Below the pieces are notes generated by a model. That model was not told the DNA's origin and did no database searches. It worked only from the letters and a program-made list of their open reading frames with translations. Source: Candidatus Solirubrobacter pratensis (GTDB lineage: Bacteria; Actinomycetota; Thermoleophilia; Solirubrobacterales; Solirubrobacteraceae). Taken from it: 64,000 bases of DNA. A program made the position numbers and the translations under genes. The stretch spans positions 357,141 to 421,140 of the forward strand of contig NZ_AUEK01000009.1 of the NCBI RefSeq assembly GCF_000425945.1, in the 5' to 3' direction. Below are positions 1 through 6,326 of the stretch, piece after piece (the stretch's first letter is position 1; each line of letters starts with the position of its first letter).

Positions 1-1
1 G

Positions 2-112
2 GGCAACGTCGTCTTCATCGTGTGCGACGACGGCTGGAAGTACCTCTCGTCCGGCCTCTACACGACGCCGGTCGACGAGCTGGAGAACCTGGACACCACG
101 GTTTGGTGGTAG
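2..112 (+). CDS. cysM: Cysteine synthase, CysM-like (C-terminal 36 residues only)
   Basis: Only the end of the gene is in the window. The 36 residues contain GWKYLSSGLY and end in VWW. This resembles the end of actinobacterial CysM, the PLP-dependent synthase that uses O-phosphoserine and a thiocarboxylated carrier (CysO) as sulfur donor; in that family the last residues fold into the active site. A JAMM hydrolase of the Mec type lies 1.1 kb downstream, matching the known mec-cysO-cysM association. No CysO gene is visible here; it may lie upstream of the window. The stop codon overlaps the start of the next gene. A CysK/CysM assignment is well supported; the CysO-dependent subtype is inferred from the tail and context. 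Confidence 0.8.
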   Translation, partial: GNVVFIVCDDGWKYLSSGLYTTPVDELENLDTTVWW

Positions 113-519
113 GCACCCGCCGAGCGCTGCTGGGCGCCGGTGCGGGAGCGCTCCTGGCGGGCTGCGGGCCGTCCGAAGCTCCGGCGGTCAGCCGCCAGGA
201 CGTGCTCGACGAGCAGCTCCGGCTGACGCGGCTCTCCGTCGCCGCCGGCGTGACCCGCGCGCGTGCGCGCGCGAGGAAGCTGGAGCAGGCGGGGGCGGTC
301 GCGAAGGCCGCGAGCGGTCCGTCGGGCACGCGGGCGGCCTACGACGCCGAAGGGCGCGCGCTGGCGGGCTACGTCGCGGCCGTGGGCCGGCTGCGCGATC
401 CCGCCTCCCGCGCGCTTCTCGCCGGGCTGATCGCGGACGCGGCGGAGAGCCACGCCTCGCTCGCGCGCCGGCTCGATCGCGACCCGCTCGCGAGCGCGTT
501 CCCGGGGCAGCCGTCATGA
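106..519 (+). CDS. Tat-type lipoprotein, ferritin-like (DUF4439-like)
   Basis: The protein has 137 residues if it starts at GTG 106, which overlaps the preceding stop codon. The N-terminus has a twin-arginine pair (TRRALLG), a short hydrophobic stretch and a lipobox LAGC, so it is probably exported by Tat and lipid-anchored. The mature part is alpha-helical and Ala/Arg rich. It resembles a ferritin-like four-helix protein, and the product of the next gene is clearly one. Metal ligands are not obvious, so metal binding is unproven. The start codon was chosen because upstream in-frame codons lie inside cysM. The gene is coupled by an ATGA overlap to the following ferritin-like gene. Confidence 0.7.
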   Translation: MVGTRRALLGAGAGALLAGCGPSEAPAVSRQDVLDEQLRLTRLSVAAGVTRARARARKLEQAGAVAKAASGPSGTRAAYDAEGRALAGYVAAVGRLRDPASRALLAGLIADAAESHASLARRLDRDPLASAFPGQPS

Positions 520-998
520 GGCGCCGCGAGCTGCTGCTCGGCGCCGCCGCGCTGCTCGCCGCGCCGGCGACCGCGAGCGCCGCCCCGACCGAGGGCGCCA
601 TCCTGCTGGACCTGATCCGCCGCGAGCAGCAGGCCAAGCTCGCCTACGGCGCCGCGATGGAGACGCTCGGCTCCGGCGGGCCGCTGGAGCTCGTGAAGAT
701 CCGCGGCCACGAGGCCGACCACGCCGACGCGCTCGCGACCGAGCTCGCCGCGGTCGGGCTTCCCCGGCCGCTGCGACCGGAGCTCACCGGCGCAGCCGCG
801 GAGCTCGCCGGCGCGCGCGACCGGGCGGGAGTCCTGGCCGCCGCGGTCAGGTTCGAGGACGAGCTCGTCGGCGCGTACGGGAAGGCGCTCGCGGGCCTGC
901 CGGACGCCAAGATCGCGATGACCGCGGCCACGATCCTCGCCTCGCATTCACAACACCGCCTCATCCTGCGCCTGGCGGCCGGACAGGCTGAGGGCTAA
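516..998 (+). CDS. Ferritin-like domain protein with Tat signal
   Basis: A 160-residue protein starting RRRELLLGAAALLAAPATA, a twin-arginine signal with an Ala-x-Ala cleavage region and no lipobox. The mature part shows paired Glu/His elements typical of the ferritin-like fold: REQQAKLAYG, HEADHADAL, EDELVGAYG and SHSQHRLIL. These could form a carboxylate-bridged dinuclear metal site outside the membrane. It starts at ATG 516 overlapping the upstream stop (ATGA). Its neighbour TatA suggests the operon encodes both Tat cargo and a translocase component. The substrate and physiological role are unknown. Confidence 0.75.
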   Translation: MRRRELLLGAAALLAAPATASAAPTEGAILLDLIRREQQAKLAYGAAMETLGSGGPLELVKIRGHEADHADALATELAAVGLPRPLRPELTGAAAELAGARDRAGVLAAAVRFEDELVGAYGKALAGLPDAKIAMTAATILASHSQHRLILRLAAGQAEG

Positions 999-1030
999 CC
1001 TCCGGTAACCGGCCAACAAGGGGAACGTCC

Positions 1031-1222
1031 ATGCCGTTCAACAACATCGGTCCCACCGAGCTCATCATCGTCCTCGTCATCGCGCTGATCGTGATCGGGC
1101 CCAAGCGCCTGCCCGAGGTCGGCAAATCCCTCGGGAAGGGCATGAGAGAGTTCAAGGACTCCCTCAGCGGCGAGCGCCGCGAGGACGAAGAGGACGCCAC
1201 CCCGCTCCCGAGGGCCAAGTAG
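1031..1222 (+). CDS. tatA: Sec-independent protein translocase TatA
   Basis: A 63-residue protein with the TatA/E layout: a short N-terminal membrane helix (LIIVLVIALIVIGPKRLPEV), the FGP/IGP hinge, an amphipathic helix (GKSLGKGMREFKDSL) and a charged acidic tail. It oligomerises in the cytoplasmic membrane to pass folded twin-arginine substrates. A purine-rich GGGGAACG lies just upstream of the ATG. The two genes upstream encode predicted Tat substrates. No tatC is present in the window. Confidence 0.93.
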   Translation: MPFNNIGPTELIIVLVIALIVIGPKRLPEVGKSLGKGMREFKDSLSGERREDEEDATPLPRAK

Positions 1223-1224
1223 CT

Positions 1225-1644
1225 CTGCGCATCCCGCGACAGCTCCTCGACGACGTCGTCGCCCACGCGCGCGAGGAGGCGCCGAACGAGTGCTGTGGAA
1301 TGATCGCCTCGCGCAACGGCGAGGCGGTCGCGGTGCACCGCGCGCGCAACGCCGCGGCGAGCCCGCTGCGCTACATCATCGATCCGGCCGAGCAGTACCG
1401 GATCATGGAGACGATCGAGGACGCCGGGCAGGACCTCGGCATCATCTATCACTCGCACACGCGGTCGGACCCGGTCCCGTCGCAGACCGACATCAACCTC
1501 GCCAAGCTCGGCGGCACCGACATGCCGGCGTTCCCCGGCACGCTCTACTTGATCGTGGGCGTCAAGAACGCGCAGCCGGACCTCCGGACGTGGTCGATCG
1601 TCGGCGACGAGGTCACGCAGGTCGAGCTCCAGGTCGACGGATGA
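1225..1644 (+). CDS. mec: JAMM/MPN+ metalloprotease, Mec-like (CysO-cysteine peptidase)
   Basis: A 139-residue JAMM hydrolase. The zinc motif is complete: H76-S-H78, then S86 and D89 (HSHTRSDPVPSQTD), with the catalytic Glu22 in PNECCGM. The only ATG in frame (1300) lies after Glu22 and would remove it. No ATG, GTG or TTG exists upstream in the open frame; CTG at 1225, two bases after the tatA stop, is the best start and gives the expected N-terminus RIPRQLLDDVVAHARE. In actinobacteria Mec releases cysteine from the CysO-cysteine adduct made by CysM, whose gene end opens this window. It is translationally coupled to its neighbours on both sides. Confidence 0.82.
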   Translation: MRIPRQLLDDVVAHAREEAPNECCGMIASRNGEAVAVHRARNAAASPLRYIIDPAEQYRIMETIEDAGQDLGIIYHSHTRSDPVPSQTDINLAKLGGTDMPAFPGTLYLIVGVKNAQPDLRTWSIVGDEVTQVELQVDG

Positions 1645-2165
1645 CCCTGGTCTGCCCGGGGTGCGGGAGGCATCACGCGGCGGACGAGCGCTTCTGCGAT
1701 GCCTGCGGCGTGCCCCTGGTGCACCACGACGCGGTGCTCCCGCCGGAGACCGAGTTGCGCGAGAAGGCGCGCAAGGTGCGGCCGGGCTATGCCGAAGGAC
1801 CGCTGACGCGGGTCGCGACGGCGCGCCACCAGGCGGAGGCCGAGCTGCTGCAGGGGTTGCTGCTCGAGGAGGGGATCCCATCGCTGGTGCGGCGCTCCGG
1901 CGGCTTCGACGTGCCCGACTTCCTGGCCGCGGGGCCGCGCGACATCGTCGTCGCGGCGTCCGGGGCCGACGCCGCGCGCGAGATCCTCGGCGTGCCGGCG
2001 CGCATGCCGTTGCGCCCGCCCGCGGCGCGTCCCGCATGGGTCCGCGTCCTCGCCGTCGTGCTCGCGCTCGTCTCGATCCTCGTGATCGCGACGTTCGTCG
2101 TGGGCGCCGCGCTCGCGCAGGGCGCGCAGCGCCGGCCGTCGCCGGTCGCCGGCGCGACGCTGTAG
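1641..2165 (+). CDS. Zinc-ribbon, DUF2007-like membrane protein
   Basis: A 174-residue protein with ATG at 1641 overlapping the mec stop. The N-terminus is a zinc ribbon (CPGCGRHH then FCDACG). The middle (about residues 55-115) matches the DUF2007 type of small alpha/beta domain (QAELLQGLLLEEGIPSLV with PRDIVVA and AREIL). A single hydrophobic helix near residues 132-158 anchors the C-terminus. DUF2007 domains are suspected of signalling or binding roles but have no established reaction. It is the last gene of the cysM-tatA-mec operon. Confidence 0.7.
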   Translation: MTLVCPGCGRHHAADERFCDACGVPLVHHDAVLPPETELREKARKVRPGYAEGPLTRVATARHQAEAELLQGLLLEEGIPSLVRRSGGFDVPDFLAAGPRDIVVAASGADAAREILGVPARMPLRPPAARPAWVRVLAVVLALVSILVIATFVVGAALAQGAQRRPSPVAGATL

Positions 2166-2177
2166 GGCGGCGCGCGT

Positions 2178-2936
2178 CTACAGCCGCGCGAGGTGCGAGC
2201 GCCACGCGCGCTCGGTGTGCCGCAACGCCCGCGGGAACGCGATCTCCAGCGCGCGCACGGGGCCGTCCGGATGCGGACCGCGCGCGAGCGTGATGCACGC
2301 GCGCTCGCCCTCTTCGCGCGCGAGCAGGTCGAACACCGTGCCGCCCAACAGCAGCGCATCCGCGCGATTGGGCGGGAACTCCGGCTCGCCGCCCTCGCGC
2401 AGCCGCCGCGCCACCGCGGGGTGCACGTGCCGCGTCTGGCCCGACAGCCACTGCGCGGCGCCTTCCACGAGCCACGCCCAGCGTCCCCAGCGCGCGATCC
2501 GGCCGGGCCGGAACGGCGGCGGGAGCGGCGGGTGTCCGGCCGCCACGTAACGGCGGGCGAGCAGCGCCGACGGCGTGAGCATCAGCATCTCCAGCGAGCC
2601 CTCGACGTTCGACGCGCGGTGCGCGAGCAGTCGCGGGGCGAGCACGTGCAGCTCGCGCTCGCCCGCCCAGCCGACGACATAGCGCCGCGCCGCCGGTGCG
2701 GTCAGCCGGCGGGCGATCGGCAGCCACGGCTGCGCCGCGTCCAGCTGCGCGGCCGAAGGGTGCAGGACGACGGCGAGCTCGCCCGGCCGCGCCTCGAAGC
2801 GCTCCTCCAAGCGCGCCCGCGCGTGCTCGAGCTGGGCGAGCACGCGCGCGGCGTCCTCGGCGTCGCGCTCGTCATGGCGCGCCACGAACGTCTCCGACGC
2901 GCTCTCGACCCACGGCACCCCTTGAGGATGACGCAC
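2178..2936 (-). CDS. Peptidase-MA-like protein without an HExxH motif
   Basis: 252 residues. The segment WLVEGAAQWLSGQ resembles the third-ligand region (E-G-x-A) of gluzincin peptidases of the MA type. In active members it follows an HExxH helix; here the corresponding stretch (SLEMLMLTPSALLARRYV) has no His-Glu pair, so the protein is probably not a metallopeptidase. There is no signal peptide. The listed GTG start lies inside the divergent promoter at 2922-2963; an internal GTG seven codons later is an alternative. Function unknown; only a distant fold resemblance is claimed. Confidence 0.6.
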   Translation of the reverse strand: MRHPQGVPWVESASETFVARHDERDAEDAARVLAQLEHARARLEERFEARPGELAVVLHPSAAQLDAAQPWLPIARRLTAPAARRYVVGWAGERELHVLAPRLLAHRASNVEGSLEMLMLTPSALLARRYVAAGHPPLPPPFRPGRIARWGRWAWLVEGAAQWLSGQTRHVHPAVARRLREGGEPEFPPNRADALLLGGTVFDLLAREEGERACITLARGPHPDGPVRALEIAFPRALRHTERAWRSHLARL

Positions 2937-2963
2937 GCCTCGCTATAGTTGCACGCACAACTA
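2922..2963 (+). promoter_or_regulatory. Promoter with MarR-type operator for the dioxygenase/esterase operon
   Basis: A -35 box TTGAGG (2922-2927), a 16-bp spacer and a -10 box TATAGT (2944-2949) are followed by a perfect inverted repeat TAGTTG-N6-CAACTA (2946-2963). The repeat overlaps the -10 box and the expected transcription start, the classic position for a repressor. The half-site spacing is like that of MarR-family operators, and MhqO/MhqD operons elsewhere are controlled by the MarR-type repressor MhqR. No marR gene is in the window. Confidence 0.75.
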
Positions 2964-2979
2964 CTTGAAGGGCGAAACC

Positions 2980-3888
2980 ATGAACCTGGTCGGGCTCCAC
3001 CACATCACGATGATCACGGGCGACGCGCAGGAGAACGCGCGCTTCTACGGCGACGTCCTCGGCCTGCGGCTGGTGAAGAAGACGGTGAACTTCGATCAGC
3101 CCGACGCGTACCACCTCTACTTCGGCGACGAGACCGGCGCCCCCGGCTCGATCCTGACCTGGTTCGAGTTCCCCGGCGCGGCGCGCGGGCGCGCGGGCAT
3201 CGGCATGATCCACACGCTGCAGCTCGGCGTCGCGAGCGAGGCGGCGCTGGACTTCTGGCAGGCGCGCGTCGGCGGCACCCGCGGCGAGGGCTCACTGCGC
3301 TTCACCGACTCCGACGGCCTGCAGCTGGAGCTGGTGGTCAGCTCGCTCGGCAACCCGCCGCTGGCCGCCGCGCATCCGGAGATCCCGGCCGAGCACGCGA
3401 TCACGGGCCTGGAGGGTGCGCGCGCCTACAGCGTGTACGCCAACGTCGAGGAGCGCGTCCTCACCCACACGCTCGGCTTCACCTACCAGGGTGCGGGCGA
3501 GTACGTGCTCGAGGGCTCCGAACGCCGCTTCAACTGGGCCTACGACCCGGCGCCGGCCGCGCGCGGCGCGCAGGGCGCGGGCACGGTCCACCACATCGCT
3601 TGGGGCTCGCGCGACGAGGACCATCTCGCGTGGCAGGAGCGGATCGCCTCCGCCGGCGGCTACGTGAGCGACGTCCGCGATCGCGACTACTTCCAGTCGA
3701 TCTACTTCGGCGAGCCGCGCGGCGTGCTGTTCGAGATCGCCACGCTGAGCCCGGGCTTCGCCGTCGACGAGGACCCCGCGCACCTCGGCGAGGGGCTGAA
3801 GCTGCCCAAGCAGCACGAGCACCTGCGCGAGCATCTGGAGTCCACGCTGCGTCCCGTCGAGAACCCGCGCACCGCGCGCGTCGCGTAG
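2980..3888 (+). CDS. mhqO: Ring-cleaving dioxygenase, MhqO-like (VOC superfamily)
   Basis: 302 residues with two vicinal-oxygen-chelate repeats. The metal ligands are visible: His in GLHHITMITGD, His in VHHIAWGS and Glu in LFEIATL. This family opens hydroquinone and related aromatic rings using Fe(II). The ATG at 2980 has AAGGGCG upstream; an in-frame TTG at 2965 would lie almost on the operator, so the ATG is preferred. It lies directly before an MhqD-like esterase (13-bp gap), the pairing found in quinone-stress operons. Regulation by a MarR repressor is inferred from the operator. Confidence 0.87.
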   Translation: MNLVGLHHITMITGDAQENARFYGDVLGLRLVKKTVNFDQPDAYHLYFGDETGAPGSILTWFEFPGAARGRAGIGMIHTLQLGVASEAALDFWQARVGGTRGEGSLRFTDSDGLQLELVVSSLGNPPLAAAHPEIPAEHAITGLEGARAYSVYANVEERVLTHTLGFTYQGAGEYVLEGSERRFNWAYDPAPAARGAQGAGTVHHIAWGSRDEDHLAWQERIASAGGYVSDVRDRDYFQSIYFGEPRGVLFEIATLSPGFAVDEDPAHLGEGLKLPKQHEHLREHLESTLRPVENPRTARVA

Positions 3889-3901
3889 GGGGAGGCTTAT
3901 C

Positions 3902-4537
3902 GTGAGGACATTGAGCGAGCTGGTCTATCAGGAGCGTCCGGCCGCCGGCACGGCTGAGGGCCTGCTGGTGCTGCACCACGGGCGCGGGGCCGACGAGCAG
4001 GACCTGCTCGGCCTGGGCGACGTGCTGGACCCGGAGCGCCGGCTGCACGTGGTCACCCCCCGAGCGCCGCTGCAGATCCCGGGCTGGCCGGGCTACCACT
4101 GGTACCTCGTGCCGCGCGTCGGCTACCCGGACCATGACAGCTTCCAGGCCGCCTACCGCGCGCTGGGCGCGCTGCACGACGAGCTGTGGGAGCGCACCGG
4201 GCTCACGCCCGCGCAGACCGTGTTCGGCGGCTTCTCGATGGGCTCGGTCATGAGCTACTCGCTCGGCCTGGGCGGCGACCGCCCGGCGCCGGCGGGGATC
4301 CTCGCCTTCTCGGGCTTCATCCCGACGGTCGACGGCTGGACCCCCGAGCTGACCCGCCGCCCGCGCGTGTTCATCGCGCACGGCCGCAACGACCCGGTGA
4401 TGGACGTCGCGTTCGCGCGGACGGCGCGCGAGACGCTGGCGGGGCTCGACGTCTCCTATCACGAGTCCGGCGCGGCGCATCACATCGACCCGGCCCACGT
4501 GCCGGCGGCCCAGGAGTGGCTCGCGACGACGCTGTGA
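3902..4537 (+). CDS. mhqD: Alpha/beta-hydrolase, phospholipase/carboxylesterase family (MhqD-like)
   Basis: 211 residues. The nucleophile elbow GFSMGS holds the catalytic Ser; Asp in GRNDPVMD and His in AAHHIDP complete the triad. LVLHHGRGADEQDLL supplies the oxyanion region. GTG at 3902 has a GGGGGAGG ribosome site. Hydrolases of this type accompany MhqO in operons that detoxify quinones; the natural substrate is unknown. The stop overlaps the next start (GTGA), so the CGNR gene is probably co-translated. Confidence 0.88.
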   Translation: MRTLSELVYQERPAAGTAEGLLVLHHGRGADEQDLLGLGDVLDPERRLHVVTPRAPLQIPGWPGYHWYLVPRVGYPDHDSFQAAYRALGALHDELWERTGLTPAQTVFGGFSMGSVMSYSLGLGGDRPAPAGILAFSGFIPTVDGWTPELTRRPRVFIAHGRNDPVMDVAFARTARETLAGLDVSYHESGAAHHIDPAHVPAAQEWLATTL

Positions 4538-5106
4538 GCTCGCTCGCCGCCGACCTCGTGAACACCCGGCCGCGTCCGGCCGACCCCCCGGAGAAGCTCA
4601 CGGGGCCGGACGCGGTCGCGGCGCTGCTCGAGCCGTACGGGCTCGAGCCGGCGCCCGTCGAGGAGCTGCGCGAGGTTCGCGGGCGATTGCTCACGGCGTT
4701 CGAGGCGCGCGACATGGGCGAGCTCGCGGCCGCCCTGAACCCGCTGCTGGCGCGCGGGGCGACGCTGCGGCTGCTGCCCGCCGGCTGGGCCACCGCCGCC
4801 GGCGGTTCCGCCCCCGGCGGCGAGGCCATCCCCGGCGGCGAGGCCACCCCCGGCGGTTCCTCCGCGTCCACGCGCTGGTCGCTGCGCGCGCCCACCGAGG
4901 AGCTCTCCCCGGCCGACCGCATCGCGGTCACGGCCGCGACCGAGCTCGCCGCGCTGGCCGCCGAGCGCGGGCTCGACCGGCTCCGGTTCTGCGCCGCGCA
5001 CGACTGCCAGCGCGTCTTCGCCGACACCTCCCCGCGCGGCGACCGCCGCTACTGCTCGCGCACCTGCTCGACGCGGATGAACGTCCGGCGTCACCGCAGC
5101 GGCTGA
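4534..5106 (+). CDS. CGNR zinc-finger / ABATE-domain protein
   Basis: 190 residues. The N-terminus (LAADLVNTRPRPADPPEKL) is the ABATE-type stress-sensing domain; the C-terminus is a CGNR-type zinc finger (CAAHDCQRVF then RRYCSRTCSTRMNVRRHR) likely to bind nucleic acid. The usual CGNR tetrad reads CSTR here. A Gly/Ala/Pro-rich insert near residues 90-110 contains three PGGEA-like repeats (bases 4806-4862) and is probably an unfolded linker. As the last gene of the dioxygenase/esterase operon it may be a local regulator; it is not itself of the MarR family. Confidence 0.8.
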   Translation: MSSLAADLVNTRPRPADPPEKLTGPDAVAALLEPYGLEPAPVEELREVRGRLLTAFEARDMGELAAALNPLLARGATLRLLPAGWATAAGGSAPGGEAIPGGEATPGGSSASTRWSLRAPTEELSPADRIAVTAATELAALAAERGLDRLRFCAAHDCQRVFADTSPRGDRRYCSRTCSTRMNVRRHRSG

Positions 5107-5135
5107 CGCGCGCGTTCTCCGTCCGCCCGTTTCCT

Positions 5136-5165
5136 GTAAGCGATAACGGGTAGCGTGCCGCTTAC
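5136..5165. promoter_or_regulatory. Spaced inverted repeat upstream of the MFS gene
   Basis: GTAAGCG-N16-CGCTTAC (5136-5142 and 5159-5165) is a perfect 7-bp inverted repeat ending one base before the GTG start of the MFS gene. A weak -10-like TAGCGT sits between the arms, so the transcript may be nearly leaderless. The layout fits a repressor operator (TetR or ArsR style), but no regulator gene is adjacent. Confidence 0.5.
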
Positions 5166-6326
5166 GTGCGACGCTACCTCCTCGCCGCGGCAGCCTGCCG
5201 CCTCGCCGACGCGATGTGGCTGGCGCCCATCCTGCTCGTCCTCGACCGCACGGGCAGCGCCTCGCTCGGGGGTCTGACCGCTTCCGCCGCGCTGCTGCCG
5301 ACGCTCGTCACCGCGCCGCTGCTCGGCGCCTGGCTGGACGTCGCCGGCCGCCGCCGCTACGCGATCGCGGGCAACCAGGTGCTCCTCGCCGCGGCGCTCA
5401 CCGCCATGCTCGCCGTCCCGGCGCCGCTGATGGTGCCGTGCGCCGCGCTGGCGGGCCTGACCCAGCCGCTCGTCACCGGCGGCTTCTCCAGCATGGTCGC
5501 CTCGCTCGTCGCGCCGGAGCGCCTGCCGCGCGCGGCGGCGCTGGACTCGATGACCTACAACGTCGTCAACGTCGCCGGGCCGGCGCTTGCGGGAGGCGCC
5601 GCCGCGGCCGCCGGCGCGCACGCCGCCGTCGGGCTCCAGGTCGCGCTGGCGCTCGCCGGCCTCGCCGCGGTCCTGAGCCTGCCGCGCGCGGTCGACGGCG
5701 AGCGCGCGGCCGAGGCGCCGTGGCCGGTCCTGCGGGCGGGCGCGTCGCACCTCCTGCGCACCCCCGACCTGCGCGCCGTGACGCTGATCACCATGCTCGC
5801 GCAGCTCCCCTGGGGCTTCATGGGCGTCGGCGCGCCCGCGCTGGCGGCCGCGCTCGGGGCGGGGGAGGAGGCGGGCGGCCTGCTGCTCGCCGCGGTCGCC
5901 GCGGGCGCACTGGCCGGCGCAGCCCTCGCACCCGCGCTGCAGGCGCGCCGCGGCCTGCTCGGCCTCGTCGCCGCCGGCACGTTCGCCCAGGGCCTCGGCC
6001 TCGCTCTGCTCGCCGCCGCCCCGAGCCCCCCATCGGCGCTCGCCGCCGCCGCGCTCACGGGCGCGCCGCAGGGCGTCGCGATCGCGGCGCTGATGACCGC
6101 CCGCTCACGCTGGTCGCCGCCGCACCTGCGCGCGCAGGTCTTCACGAGCGCGGCGGGCCTGCGGACCGGCGTCTACGCCGCCGGCGCCGCGCTCGCGGGA
6201 CCCGTCCTCGCCGGTCCCGGCGCCCGCCTCGGAACCCTGCTGGCCGGCGTCGCCTGTGTCGCCGCCGCGCTCAGCGCGCCACGTGCGTCTGCACCTCGAC
6301 GGCCTGCTGGAACGTCGGCCGGTTGA
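5166..6326 (+). CDS. MFS transporter
   Basis: 386 residues, about 11-12 hydrophobic segments and the loop motif GAWLDVAGRRRYAIAGN between helices 2 and 3, typical of drug-exporter-like major facilitators. The Ala/Leu/Gly content is very high. GTG 5166 follows a perfect inverted repeat (5136-5165). Its last 56 bases overlap the 3' end of the convergent acylase gene, so the two transcripts are antisense at their ends. Substrate unknown. Confidence 0.85.
   Translation: MRRYLLAAAACRLADAMWLAPILLVLDRTGSASLGGLTASAALLPTLVTAPLLGAWLDVAGRRRYAIAGNQVLLAAALTAMLAVPAPLMVPCAALAGLTQPLVTGGFSSMVASLVAPERLPRAAALDSMTYNVVNVAGPALAGGAAAAAGAHAAVGLQVALALAGLAAVLSLPRAVDGERAAEAPWPVLRAGASHLLRTPDLRAVTLITMLAQLPWGFMGVGAPALAAALGAGEEAGGLLLAAVAAGALAGAALAPALQARRGLLGLVAAGTFAQGLGLALLAAAPSPPSALAAAALTGAPQGVAIAALMTARSRWSPPHLRAQVFTSAAGLRTGVYAAGAALAGPVLAGPGARLGTLLAGVACVAAALSAPRASAPRRPAGTSAG

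Noticed and set aside
2178..2936. Active gluzincin metallopeptidase
   Set aside because: No HExxH motif is present; only the EGxA-like segment is recognisable.
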